A DNA stretch of 64,000 bases from Neocallimastix lanati (nom. inval.) (Eukaryota; Neocallimastigomycota; Neocallimastigomycetes; Neocallimastigales; Neocallimastigaceae), in the NCBI GenBank assembly GCA_016946835.1, contig JACVTC010000055.1:702501-766500 (forward strand), read 5' to 3'. Below are positions 1 through 18,232 of the stretch, one piece after another (position 1 is the first letter of the stretch; the number at the start of each line of letters is the position of its first letter). The notes beneath the pieces are model-generated. The model made no database searches. It saw nothing but the letters and a program-made list of their open reading frames with translations, and was not told the origin of the DNA. The translations under genes and the position numbers were made by a program.

Positions 1-695
1 TGAATGTTTATTTTATATATTTTTTATTATTTTATATATTTTTATATATTTTATATATTTTATATATTTTTTATTATTTTATATATTTTTATATATTTTA
101 TATATTTTATATTAGAAATAATTCAAACAATACAATAGAAGAAATAAATAAATAGATAGATAAATGGTTATTTAAATGAATGTATGATTATATAATAATT
201 TAAATAAATTATGATTAAATTAAAAATTTGAGAATTCATAAAAAAATTAAAATTTTTTTTTGTTTCATTTTATTCTAAAGGAAAAATTAATTAAAAAAAT
301 AAAATTAAATAATAAATAATAAAAAATAAAAAATAATAAAAAAAAAATTTTTTTTTGTTTCATTTATTCTAAAGGAAAAATTAATTAAAAAAATAAAAAA
401 ATAATTGAATAATAAATAATAAATAATAAATAATAAATAATTAAATAATAAATAATTGAATAATAAATAATTAAAAGAGTATTTATTAATAAATAATAAA
501 TAATAAATAATAAATAATAAATAATAAATAATAAATAATAAATAACAAATAAAAATAAAGAAAGTAAAGAAGGTAAAGAATAAAAAAATAATAATGCAAA
601 AAAGTTTAAAAATAAAATAAAATAATATATAGGTAGATGTAGTTAAGACTATTATTCTATTATTATTCCTTATTCCCCCCAAAAAAATATATAAA

Positions 696-728
<33 letters not shown>

Positions 729-2180
729 ATATTTATATATATATTTTTTTTTATATATTTTTAAAGTTTAATATCTTCTTTATACTTTTATTTTTTATTT
801 TTTATGGTATCAATATTCTATTAATTCTAATTATTTACTAATGATTCTAATGATTCTAATTATTTACTAATTCGTCTTTACAGTAGATCACATTATAAGA
901 TTATAACATTGTATAGAATACAAAAGGTTATAATGATGAATTGAAAATTTTTTTATTTTCTACTATTATTATTATTATTATTATTATTTATTTATTTTTT
1001 ATTTATCTTTTATTTATTTTATAATTTATTTATTTATTTATTTTATTTCATAAATGATTTTGCCCCAGTTTTTTTTTTTTTTATCTATTATTTACTATTA
1101 TTTATTTATTTATTTGTTTTATAATTTATTATTTATTTATTTACTTGTTTATTTATTTATTTATTTATTTGATCATATTTATAAATATTTATTGATAATT
1201 TTAAAATCTTTTCTATTCATTAACTAATAAAATTGAACAACAACAACAACAACAACAACAAAAAAAAAGACACAAATCCATTCTAAATTTTTATTATAAG
1301 CATTTTTATTTAAATGTTTTTAAAAAATAAATAAATCAATCAATGGAAATAAACTTTTTTATTCTAAATTTTATATATATAAAAATAATACAATAAAATA
1401 AATAATTGAATAATAAATAAATAATAAACAAATAAACAAATAAATAAATAATAAATAATACAATAAATAAAATAAATAAATAATAAATAAATAATAAATA
1501 AATAAATAAATAAATAATTAATTAATTAATTAAATTGGAATATTGAATGATTAAATTTTTATTTTATTTTATTTTTTTCTATTTTTCTATTTCATTATTC
1601 CATTATTCCATTTTTATTTTTATTTTTATTTTTATTAAAGATAGATATATCAACACATTTGTATTATAACACATTTTTATTATAGATCCATTATTAATGA
1701 AGGAAGGAAGGAAGATATCAATAATTATTAGTTATCTTCTTTATTTATTCATTTATCCTATCTATTCATTTATTTATTTTCCTTAAATAAATAAATAAAT
1801 AAATGTATCCATATTTTTTATTTATTATTTTTATCATTTCTTATTATTTAATTATTAATTATTCAATTATTAATTATTTAAAAAATGACAGTAATGGTTA
1901 GAGTTTTTTAAGTTTTAGGGAAAAATAAGTAAAAAGATAAAAAAAAATAAAATAAAATTATATTGATAGATAGATAAAATTAATATATTTAATATAAATT
2001 ATATTTATAAAAAAAAAAAATTAATATATTTATTAAATATATTTTAAAGTAAAAAAAAAATTGAACAAATTTATATAAAAATAAATAAAAATAAAAAAAA
2101 TTCTAGAATCAATGTCAACTAATATTATGAAATGAAATAAGAATGAAATGAAATACTATGAAATGAAATACTATGAAATG
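1..2180. other. Gene-free A+T-rich simple-sequence DNA
   Basis: I see no gene here. The stretch holds A/T microsatellites: TTTTATATAT-type repeats at the left edge, AAT/AATAAAT repeats around 400-550, ATTT repeats around 960-1170, a short CAA run near 1240, and AAAT runs around 1430-1520. Reading frames in it translate only into Ile/Leu/Tyr/Phe or Asn/Lys strings typical of repeats. Confidence 0.8.
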
Positions 2181-2504
2181 TAATAATTAAATAAATTGAA
2201 ATAATTAAATAAATTGAAATAATTAAATAAATTGAAATAATTAAATAAATTGAAATAATTAAATAAATTGAAATAATTAAATAAATTGAAATAATTAAAT
2301 AAATTGAAATAATTAAATAAATTGAAATAATTAAATAAATTGAAATAATTAAATAAATTGAAATAATTAAATAAATTGAAATAATTAAATAAATTGAAAT
2401 AATTAAATAAATTGAAATAATTAAATAAATTGAAATAATTAAATAAATTGAAATAATTAAATAAATTGAAATAATTAAATAAATTGAAATAATTAAATAA
2501 ATTG
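2181..2504. repeat. 18-bp tandem minisatellite, 18 copies
   Basis: An 18-bp unit, TAATAATTAAATAAATTG with the variant AAATAATTAAATAAATTG, is repeated head to tail with almost no divergence. The array is 324 bases, which is 18 units. Such homogeneity points to recent expansion by slippage or unequal exchange. I see no coding potential. Confidence 0.9.
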
Positions 2505-2735
2505 TTACATATAAATATAAATATTAAACATTATATTATATAATTATTATATAATAATTGAATAATAAAAAGAGTATTTATTAATAAATAATAAATAATT
2601 AAATAATTGAATAATCAAAAAAGAGTATTTATTAATAAATAATTATTATATAATAATGGAATAGTAAATAAATAATTGAATAATTAAATAATAAATAAAT
2701 AATTAAATGTTAATAAATAGAAAGATGTATAAAAC

Positions 2736-2770
<35 letters not shown>

Positions 2771-3440
2771 TAAATTAAATCTATATTAAATTTTTTTATA
2801 ATTTAATTTTTTTAATTGAACAAAATTTAAATTAAACATTAAAAAAAAAAAATAATAATAAATAATAATAATAATAATAAATAATTTAATAAATAAATAA
2901 ATCATTGAATCCTAAATAATTTTATTTTATGAATGATTCCATGATTTATTTATTAATAAAATACTCTTTTTTTTTATTATTGATTTAATTATTCATTAAT
3001 AAATTACTTTTATTGAATACGAAAGTATTATTTATTAATAAATACTCTTTTTTATTATTCAATTATTCAATTATTTTTTTTTTCGAATTTCTTTATTTAA
3101 TATCATTTTAGTTTTTTTTTTTTTTTTTGTAGTGGTTTGGTTGGTGGGTTGGCCGTCGTCGTTGATACCATTGGTTCAATAGAAATTAAAGAGTAAAAAT
3201 TAAAAGAAAAAAAAAAATTTAAAAAATTAAAATTGAAAAATATTAAAAAAAATTGAAATAGAAAAATAGAAAATTGAATAACAAATAAATAAAAATAAAA
3301 TAAATAAAAAATATAAATATATTAAAATAAAATATAAAAATATATAAATATATGAATATTTATTATCAATTATTATTCAATTATTTATTATTTATCATTT
3401 ATCAATTATTATTTATTATTTATTAATAAATACTCTTTTA
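2505..3440. other. Gene-free A+T-rich DNA
   Basis: This holds AATAAAT repeats, a poly-A run at about 2741-2768 and poly-T runs near 3113-3128. A short G-richer patch (3129-3170, containing GGTTTGGTTGGTGGGTTGG) stands out from the background, but no reading frame or known RNA was recognised in it. Confidence 0.7.
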
Positions 3441-3733
3441 ATGTATTATTTAATTATTTATTATTTAATTATTTATTATTTAATTATTTATTATTTATTA
3501 TTTATTATTTATTATTTATTTATTATTTATTATTTATTATTTATTATTTATTATTTATTATTTATTTATTATTTATTATTTATTATTTATTATTTATTAT
3601 TTATTATTTATTATTTATTTATTATTTATTATTTATTATTTATTATTTATTATTTATTATTTATTATTTATTATTTATTATTTATTATTTATTATTTATT
3701 ATTTATTATTTATTATTTATTATTTATTATTAT
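3441..3733. repeat. TTATTTA heptamer array
   Basis: About 290 bases are built from the 7-base unit TTATTTA with occasional shortened units. The open frame across it encodes only a Tyr-Leu-Leu-Phe-Ile-Ile-Tyr periodic string, which is an artefact of the repeat. Confidence 0.85.
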
Positions 3734-6123
3734 TGGGGTTGTGATTACAATCAATTCGTCATAAAATAATATTAGTAATAATAATATTAGTAATAAAAAT
3801 TAAGAGAGGTTTTAATAAAAAAAAAAAAAAAAAGTTTATTATTAAAGATTATCTATCGTCTTAAATATTTTATAAATAATTTATACAAAAATAAAATTCA
3901 TGGTGTCAAAAATTAGTGTAAATCAATGAATGAATAATTAAATAAATAATTAAATAATTAATAATTAAATAATAATTAATAATAATTAAATGAATAATTA
4001 AATAATTAATTAATTTTATTATTAATTAAAATAGAATTAAATTTTATTAATCAAAAATCAAAAATATATATATATTTTTTTTTTAAGAAAAAAAGAAAAA
4101 TGATTGAAGGATTTAAATCAAAAAAAAAAATTATTTTTTTTTTAAATAAATTAGTTATTAATAAATAATTATATAATAACAAATAACAAATAATAATAAA
4201 TAATAAATAATTGAATAATAATTAAATAATAAATAATAATAAATAATAAATATAAATATAAAGTAAAAATAAGAAAAAAATTAAAATTTATTTAAATATA
4301 ATTTTTTTTTTATTATTATTATTTTTTTTTATTTTTACTTTTTTATTTTTAGTTGTAAAAAAAATTTAAAGTAAAAAAGTTTAAAAAATAGAAAATAGAA
4401 AATAGAAATAAAAAAAAAAAATTTAAATCGTTTAAAATAGAAATAGAAAAATACAGAAATTATAAATGATATAAAAGATATTAAGAATAAAACATTGTAT
4501 AAAAAAAAAAAAAGTTAGGAATATAAAATAAAATAAAATTAAACTCTTTAATTCTATTCAATTTTATATAATAGATATATATATATATTTTAATGATAAT
4601 TCATGGAGAAAATTAGAGGAAAAACAAAAAAAGATATTTTTAAAATAAAAATAAACAAAGAATTATTTGAAAAAAAAAAATTTTTTTAAAGTTTTAAATT
4701 ATATAAATATGTCTTATTATTATTATTATATATATATATCAATTTTATTTTTATTTTTATTTTTATAGTTTATTTATTTAAATTATTATTTATTTATTTA
4801 TTTACTTTTTATTTATTTAAATTATTATTTATTTATTTATTTTTTCCCAATATTTTTTTTTATTTTATATTCTTATTATCTGTTAATTTAAAAGTTTATT
4901 TTTAATTATTAATTAATTATTTAATTAATTATTTATTTTATTTTATTTTTTATTTATTTATTATAATTTTTTTTTATCTTTATATTTTTATATCTTTAAA
5001 TTTTTTTTTCTTATTATATTTTATTTTTTTTTTAATTTCTTTATTATTTATTTAATAAAAATAAATGGGTTTAAAAAAAACTTTAATTTTCTTGTTCGTT
5101 CATTTCATTTATGTAAAGGTTTATAGCTACTACTACGTAAAACTTTTTGATAAATATAAAAAAAAAAAAGTTTAAAAATTAATTAACCTTTTTTTTTTTC
5201 TATTTTTTTTTTTTATTTTTACTTGAATAAAATTTAGTACAGAATAATTATAGTATTGTATAGAATATACAGAATAATTTAAATATAGTTATAGTTATAG
5301 TTATAGTTATAGAGATATAGATATATAGATATTTATTTATTTTAAGTTTTTTTTTTTTATAGTTTTTTTTTATAGTTTTTTTTTATTAACCTTTTCATCC
5401 TCCATTATTGATTTATTTCAATTAAGATTATAGACTAAACTTTTATATTAAAACTTTAAAATTTTTATTATTATTAATTTTATTTTATTTTTATTATTTA
5501 TTATTTATTTATTCAAATATTATTATTATGATTATTATTATTATTATTTAAAAAAAATAAAAATATAAAAAAAAATTAAAAAATATATATAAAGAAAAAG
5601 ATATAAACTTTTAAAAATATATATATATATACTTTATTATTAAAAAAAAAAAATAAATAAATATATAATTTAAAAATTTTTTATTTTAAATTTTTCAATA
5701 TTTCATTTTTTAATTGTTTTGTTTTTATCGAATAGACCTTCTTTTTTTTTTTTAAAAAAAAAAAAAATTTAGTGTGTGTGGTTATGAAGTAATTAATTCT
5801 TAACTATTGATTAGATTTATGAATAATTATTTTATATATATATATATAGAATAAGTATTAAAAAATGTTAAGTGACATATATAAATTATTATTATTATTA
5901 TTATTCTATTATTCTAATCATCTATTCTAAATATTATTTTATTTTATTATGCTTAATAATCTATTATTCCAATATTCTATTATTTATTTTATTTTTTAGA
6001 TTTATTAAAAAAAAATTGTATATATATATATATAATTAAATTAATTTTTTTTTTTTAACCAATTGGAATAATTATTAAATTTAATTTTTACGATTCTAAA
6101 AAACTATATATTTGATACTACTT
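3734..6123. other. Gene-free A+T-rich DNA
   Basis: No gene seen. There are scattered homopolymers, AATAAT and TTTATT runs, and a short ATAGTT hexamer array at about 5284-5312. Sequence around 5090-5140 is slightly less A+T-rich but has no recognisable frame. Confidence 0.7.
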
Positions 6124-6279
6124 TACAATTTATTATTTATTTATTATTTATGTACTATAGACTTTTATTTATTATTTATTTATTATTTATGTACTATAGA
6201 CTTTTATTTATTATTTATTTATTATTTATGTACTATATACTTTTATTTATTATTTATTTATTATTTATGTACTATAGAC
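6124..6279. repeat. 39-bp tandem repeat, 4 copies
   Basis: Four consecutive 39-bp units each end in GTACTATAGAC; the third has ATATAC instead. Because 39 is divisible by three, the frame stays open and gives a 13-residue periodic peptide, which I regard as spurious. A degraded fifth unit follows to about 6320. Confidence 0.85.
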
Positions 6280-6407
6280 TTTTATTTATTATTTATTTAT
6301 TATATACTTATTTATTATAGAATTATATTTATTATTTTTTATATTTATTATAGACATAGTTAGAATTTATTTTATTTTATGACTTTTCCTCATATACTAC
6401 TGCTACC

Positions 6408-10189
<3,782 letters not shown>

Positions 10190-10550
10190 GGTTTTTTTTT
10201 TATTACTATTGAACAGTTCTTTAATTAATACTAAATAGTTTTTTTTATTACTATTGAACAGTTCTTTAATTAATACTAAGTAGTTTTTTTTATTACTATT
10301 GAACAGTTCTTTAATTAATACTAAATAGTTTTTTTATTACTATTGAACAGTTCTTTAATTAATACTAAGTAGTTTTTTTATTACTATTGAACAGTTCTTT
10401 AATTAATACTAAGTAGTTTTTTTTATTACTATTGAACAGTTCTTTAATTAATACTAAATAGTTTTTTTTATTACTATTGAACAGTTCTTTAATTAATACT
10501 AAGTAGTTTTTTTTATTACTATTGAACAATTTTTATTCATTAACTAAATC
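10190..10550. repeat. 44-45 bp minisatellite, 8 copies
   Basis: Eight copies of a 44-45 bp unit containing ATTACTATTGAACAGTTC are arranged head to tail. GAACA anchors fall at 10211, 10256, 10301, 10345, 10389, 10434, 10479 and 10524. Units differ mainly in the length of a T tract and in AAATAG versus AAGTAG. The last copy is divergent. Confidence 0.9.
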
Positions 10551-13500
10551 GTTTTTTTTTATTTTTATTAGTATTAGTTAATATTTTTATTATTGTTGTT
10601 AAATAGTTTTTTTAATTAATAATTAAAATGAAATTTTATAGTTAAATTATTTCATAATTAAAAATTAAAAAAAATATATAATATATAATGAAAATCACTA
10701 TGAATTAAAATTAATTAGTAATAGGAATAAGAAAATATTTAATTTCAATATTTATTTATTAACTATTATTGTATTTATCTATTATTCTTATTATTTATTT
10801 ATTTATTTTATTTAGTATTTATTTATTTATTATTTATTATTTAATTATTTAATTATTTATTATTTAATTATTTATTATTTATTTATTATTTATTATTTAT
10901 TATTTATTTATTATCTATTTTTTTATTCACTTATTATCTATTTATTTATTTTAATATAAAAAAAAAGGCTTAACATCTTTAAATAATTAAATTTTTTATT
11001 TTTAATTTTTTTTTAATCTAATTTTTAATTTTAATTCTATAAAGTTTACTCCATAATAAATTTTTTTTTTTATATTGATATTAATTTCTATTGATTTCTA
11101 TTAATGTTTATGTCATTCTATTTAATTAATTATCTAATTTATTATTAACTCTGGATTCATTTATTATATTTTATTCTATTTTATAATGTAGAATAAAAAC
11201 TATGGATAGTTTGATTTATTTTTATTATATATTATAAATGTAATAAATGTAACAAATATATTTATATTTATTATATTTATTTATTATATTTATTTATTAT
11301 TTATTTATTATATTTATTTATTATATTTATTTATTATTTATTAATAATAAACAATATGATTCAATTTTAAATTTTTAAATCGTTAATCATTTAATATGAA
11401 TTCATTCAAAATCAATTTTTTTTTTTTTTTTTTAACAAACATTTTAACTAAAATTTTTTTTATATTTTTTTTTATATTTTAATTTTTATTTTAATTTATT
11501 GGAAAATAAGGTTTTTTGGCTTTGCTATCTTTTGGTAATGTATACTGCATCACATATATTAATAAATGGAACTCATATATTAGGGATGGATGCCATTGAA
11601 ATTGTAAGTCACCTCATTATTATTTTTATTTTTTTTTATTTTTTTTTTTATTTCAATTGAAAACTATGAAACCATGAATTTATTTAATGATCTATGATTC
11701 ATTTATTCATTTATTTATGGTTCAATCTATTCCAATGATTAATGATTAATATTTATTGACTCTTTTTATTTATTTAATAACATATATATATACTCTTTTA
11801 TTTATTTATTTATTTATTTATTAGCTTATTAATACTCTTTTTATTAATACTCTTTTTATTATTATGGATTCATATGATAGAATGACTATTGAAGACTTCC
11901 AAAACAGTAAAAAGTTTTTATTTATTTATCTGAACAACAAAAAAGGTAAAAAAAAAAAATTGCCTTATGATTCAAATCAATAATACTTTTTTTTTTTTTA
12001 AATTATAAATATATACTTATCTACTCTTAACAATAAAATAAAAATATATATAAAAAAAAAGATATTTAAAATATTATTATTTTAATTTTTGAAATAGATA
12101 AATAAATATCAATAAATAAATAAATATCAATAAATAAATAAATATTAATATCAATAAATAAATAAATATCAATATCAATAAATATATATAAATAAATATA
12201 TATAAATAAATAGATGAATAAATACATAAATAAATAAATAAATAGATGAATAAATAATGAATAGATTTAAAAAAAAAAAAAAAAGGCGTCACTTTCCTAT
12301 TTATTTTTACCAACTTTTTCTTTTTATTTTTTTTTTTGAGTACAAATACAATATTAAGAAAAAATGTATCAATGTTCTAATAGATGTATTACAATAATGA
12401 CGCTCTACAAACATAACATAACCCTTCATTCTTGCCTTTTTTTGTGTGATGACTCTTTTTATTATTTTATATGATTTATTCCAATGATTGATCAATATTA
12501 GTTAATTTTACACCAATAATATTTTAAATAAATAAAAAATTTTATTTATTACTGCATATAAAATAATATAAAGTAATCAATATATATTGTAAATTATTAG
12601 TAATTCATAATCTCACTCAATTTTAAATTTAGACTATACTATGATATATTAATTATAAATAATTTCAATAAATTACTAATTATATTTATTTATCATCTAT
12701 TAATAAAAAAGTGGTAAAGTTTAAACTTACCAAAAAAAAAAAATATATATATATATAATCATCCTTTGATGAATATTAATATTAATATATATATTTATTA
12801 TATAGATAGCATTTAATATATACCTGTACATCTATTTTATATATTATTTTATATTATATTTCATATATTATTTAAATAGAATAATAATTTATAAAAAAAT
12901 AAAATTATAGTCTTTTTTTTTTTTGTTATTTTTGTTATTTTTAATTTTTATGTACTTTTTTTTTTTGGTTTGTTTGTTTATTTATTTGTTTATATGCATC
13001 TATCGTTGTTTTTAATATCAATTTAAAAAAAAAAATTTTTTTTTTTTTTTATTTTTTGAAATTTATTTTTTTTTTATAAAAAAAAAAAAAAAAAAAGATA
13101 AAAATTTAATTGTATAAATAAATAATTAAAAAAGTAAAGTAAAAAAAAAAAATTAGAAAAAGAAAAGTTTAAAAAGTATCTTTTTTTTTTTTATACTAAT
13201 CTCTAAAAATTAATATGTTATTATTTATTATTTATTTTTTTATTATTTATTATTTATTTTTTTTTATAAATAAAATATTATATATATAATAAATAAATAG
13301 ATAAATGTTATATAAATAAATAAATAGAATAATCTAATCTATATACTAAGGTTTAAATTTTATTTTTTTTTTTATATTTTACTTTTTAGGGTAAAAAAAA
13401 TTTAAAAATATTATTAAATAGATAATATTTGAATATAAAATATTTAAATATAAATTATTATTAAATATATTGTAATATAAAAATAATAATAATTTTTATT

Positions 13501-13883
13501 ATAATTTAAAGTTTTTATTTTATTATGAGAACATAAAAAAATATATTAAATTAATAATCTTAAAATGTTTAATCTTTATTTATTATTTATTATTTATTAA
13601 TAATATAATATATTGTATGCCAATTTTTTTTTTTATTCTAAAAAAAAATAGTAATAAAGAATTAAAAAAAAAATTGGAATAATAAATTATGCAGTTATTT
13701 ATTAATTAATAAATAAATAACATAGAATAAAATAATAAATAATAAATAATAATAATAAATAATAATAAAAAGCTAGCTTAATAGGTTTTATTTTAAAATA
13801 ATGTTAATAATTTTAAAAAATTAAATATCCTTTTTCATTTTCATTTTTTTTTTTTTTTATTTCTTAAAGATTAACGCATAAAC

Positions 13884-13915
<32 letters not shown>

Positions 13916-14940
13916 AAAAAATAAAATAATTATAATAATAATAATAATAAAATAATAATAATAAAGTAAAAATAATAAAATAATAATAAAGTAAAAATAA
14001 TAAAAGTTTAAATTTTATTTTTTATTTTTCATTTTTACATCTATTTAATCTGAAAAAATAATAATAATAAAAATAATAATAATCCAATGAATTTTTTTTA
14101 TTAATATATATATATTTATTCAATTATTTAATTATTCATTAATAAATACTCTTTTTATTCATTTTATTATGTATTATTTAATTATTCATTAATACACTTT
14201 TTATTTATTAATTATTTAATTATGTTTTATGTTTTATGTTTAATGTTTTTTTTTTTTTTTTTTTTATAAAAAATGACATTGATTTAAATTTATTTAATAA
14301 TAATTCATGATCATGTTTTTTTATTTATTTATTTATTTATTATTATTTATTATTTTTTTTATTTTATTTTATTTTTTTTATTCATGAGAAAAGAAGATAA
14401 AAAAAAGAAATTAAAGGATGGTGAGAGAGAGAAAAGAAGAAGAGAAAGTAAAAAAAAAAAAAAAATTTTTTTAAGGCAAATGATAAAATAAAAAAATAAT
14501 TTATTTTTATTTTATTTATTTATTATTTATTATTATTATTTAATATTTATTATTATTATTACCACTTTTATTAATTATTACCATTATTATTATTATTATT
14601 ACCTATTATTATTATTTTAATTCATCATTATTTCTCACCTTTATCGGTCGACTCAATAAATCAATTATTTTATTATTATTATTAATTTTAATTTTTAATG
14701 ATTTTATCATTATTTATTAATTTTAATTATAATATCTTTTGTTTTATTTGTTTTATTTTTATTTGTTTTATTTTTAATAACATGACTTTTTTTTTATTTT
14801 AATTCTATTAATATTAGTAATAATAGTATTAGTATCTCCTTTACTTTTTATTCAATTCATCATCCTAATGAGTCAATTGCAACTTTGATATTAATTTAAA
14901 TAGACTCCGTAAATAATAAAATACAGTTATTTTTTAAAAT

Positions 14941-14974
<34 letters not shown>

Positions 14975-15120
14975 TAACCAAATTTCATAAAAAGATATAT
15001 ATACATATATAAAAAAGAATTAAAACAAATAAAAAATAGATTAAATGGTTAAAACAAAATAAAAAATATAGAAATAAATAAATATTTGAAATATATTAAA
15101 AGATATAAAATATAATAATA

Positions 15121-15159
<39 letters not shown>

Positions 15160-18100
15160 GAGATTTCATGATCTGGAGGCTAAAATATATAAATAAATAT
15201 ATTATAAAATAAATATATTAATTAATATATGAAATAAAATTAAAAAATTTAAGTAAAAAAAAAAAAAAATAAAAAAAAAAAAGTCAAAGGCTTATCAAAA
15301 AATATAAATAAATATATAAATATAAATATAAATATATAAATATATAAATATATAAATATATAAATATTATAATAGTATAAAGTCATATTATAATGTAATA
15401 TAATGTAATATATCATAATTATTTAATATAAGCATAATATAGTGTAATATATCATAATTATATAACATAATATAATGTAATGTAATAATAAATTTTATGA
15501 ATAAAATAATAATAAATTAATTAATATAATGTTTAATATATTGAAATTAATTCCATATTAAATCAAATTTAATTCTTGTTACTATTTTACATTTTTAATT
15601 TTTTTAAATTTTCAATTTTTTTTATTTTTTTATTTTATTATTTAATTTAATTTATTTTTATTTTATTTTTATTTTTATTTTAATTTTTTATTTTATTATT
15701 TAATTTAATTTACTTTTATTTTATGATATTTATTTTTACCAATATAATTTATATTGTAAAATTATTTATGTTTTAATATTTTTATTTGTTAATTTTTTTA
15801 TTTAGAGTTTTACATTTTTATTACTAATTAAATAATTAAATAATTACATAAATAATAATTAAATATTTAAAATAATAATAATTAAATCATTAAATAATAA
15901 TTAAATAATAATTAAATTTTAAATACTAAATAAAATATTGGTAGTTATTGACATGAACATGGAGGATAGGAGATTATTTATATTTTGTGATATCTTTTCC
16001 TCTAATAAAAAAAAAATTAAAAATAAATAATAAAATTAATGATAATGAATAAAATTAATGATAATGAATAAAATTAATGATAATGAATAAAATTAATGAT
16101 AATAAATAAAATTAATGATAATGAATAAAAATTAATATTAAATAATTAAAAAAAAAGATTAAAAAAGCCTTAATGAAATTAATAATTAAAGGAGAATTTA
16201 TAAACTTTTTTTTTTAATATTCTCATTATTATTTTATAAATTTGAATTGCCATTTTAGCCATTTTGTTTTTTTATATTGACATATTTTAAAAATAAATTG
16301 ATATTAACTTTCATTATAATAATTATATATTATAATAAAAAAAAAAAAAAAAGACTAATATTTAATGATTAGGATTAATGATCATGAACGAGTATTTTTT
16401 TTTAACATTTTAATTACTTTATGTTTTTTTAGTAGTTTCAATTCAAGTCCATTTATTCATCTCTTATATTCATTTATGAAGTAATAATAATAATAAAAAA
16501 AAAAAAAAAGGGAATCATTAATCTTTTAAATTTTAAGAGATGAGCAGACTTTTTTTTTTCTTTTTTTTTTTTTTATGTTTAGTTTCATTTTTAATTTTTA
16601 ATTTCATTTGTAAAATTTATTTTTTTTTTTTTTTTAATTTTAATTAAATTTTTTATTTTTATTTTATTTTTTTTTTTTTTTAATTTTTTTATATATTGTT
16701 TTTCATTTTATTTTATTTAATTTTATTTTGCTTTGCTTTATTTTATTTAGTCATATTTTAATTTATTTTATAAAGGTCATATTTTTACTTTACTCATAAA
16801 AAGGCACTTCACAACAAACAGTCATTATTTCTTTCTTTCTTTCTTTCTTTATTGGATAAAGTTAATGATTGGAGTTATCATATTACTATGAAAGTAAACA
16901 AACAAAAAAATTATTTACTATTATTTAATATTTATTATTATTATTAAATTGTTGACAATTATAATTATTATGTTTTTATAATTATTATATTATTTATTAT
17001 TATTATTTATTATATTATTATTATTTATTATTATTCAATTATTTGGGTTTTTTTTTTTTTGGTATCTTTTACTTTTTTTTTTTTTTTTTTCTTGGTAATA
17101 TTAATTACTATCAATTTTTTTTAATAAAACTGTTTATATTAAAATATATGTATATTGTTTAATGTATTACAATATAAACTATATTATTATAAAGTTTAAC
17201 ATTCTAATTCAACTATTAAAATAGTTTAACATTATACTATTATACTAATAATTAATATTAAAATTAAAATAAAAATAAAAATAAAAAAAAAAAAAAATTA
17301 TTGATGATTCATATATTAATTAGTATTATTTATATATTAAAAATACTAATAAAAATAGATTTTTTATTTATATTAAAAATATAATAAAAATAAATTAAAA
17401 TAAAAATTATTTAATATTTAATATTTAATATATAATAAATATTAAATATTAATATATTAATAAATCAAAAAAAAAATAATAATAATTTTTTTTTGATTTA
17501 TTATTTTTCAGTCTCATTTCATTTTCAATTCATTTTATTGAATTTTAATCTAACCTTTTTTAAATTTTTATAAAATCATACTATTTAGTAAAGTTTATTA
17601 TTAAATATCTTATAGATATTATTTCCTAAGTTAATAGGTTAATTATTTCTTTCGTACTTATTTCCTATTTAATTAATATTTAATATTTAATATTTAATAT
17701 TTATTTAATATTTAATATATAATATTTAATATATAATATTTAATATATATATAATTTAATTATTTAATATTTAATTATTTAATATTTAATATATAATAAA
17801 TCAAAAAAAAATTAAACTTTTTTTATTATTATTTTTTTTTTATTTATATTAAATTATGAATTAAAATAATTAAATATAAATCTAAAATATTAAAAAAAAA
17901 AAATTAAAAAAAAAAATTAAAAAAAAAAAAAATTTTTTTATTTAATATTTTATTTTCATTTATTTATTTTTATTTTAAACTTGATTAAATCATATATAAA
18001 AATTATTTTTGTAAAATAGAGTACAGTAAATATTATTAATATTAATATTTATTTCAAATATATTAAAAAGAATTATTATATTATATTATACACATATATT

Positions 18101-18232
18101 ACACATATATAAAAATTATTTATTATTTTATTTATTTTAATGTTATGAATTAATATTATTAAATAATTATTATAGGAATTATACAATAATTTTTTTTTTT
18201 TTTGATTATTACTTATTTATTTGTTTGATTAT
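10551..18232. other. Gene-free A+T-rich DNA
   Basis: I see no supportable gene in this 7.7 kb. It holds ATTT/AAAT microsatellites, poly-A and poly-T runs, a 19-bp repeat (ATAAAATTAATGATAATGA, about five copies at 16030-16130) and CTTT repeats near 16833. A patch at 11510-11610 and another on the minus strand at 12307-12495 have somewhat less skewed composition, but their translations resemble nothing I recognise. Confidence 0.7.

Noticed and set aside
305-682. Frames of poly-Leu/Tyr/Ile (also 3441-3764, 6112-6363, 8227-8457, 23527-24072, 51263-51523)
   Set aside because: They are translations of A/T microsatellites, with periodic residues, no domains and no plausible context.
2181-2504. Regular array that might be taken for CRISPR
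   Set aside because: There are no distinct spacers, the repeats are contiguous 18-mers, and the organism is eukaryotic; it is a minisatellite.
12307-12495. 62-residue minus-strand frame with slightly better composition
   Set aside because: No recognisable family, no splice partners and no clear promoter; not enough support for a gene.
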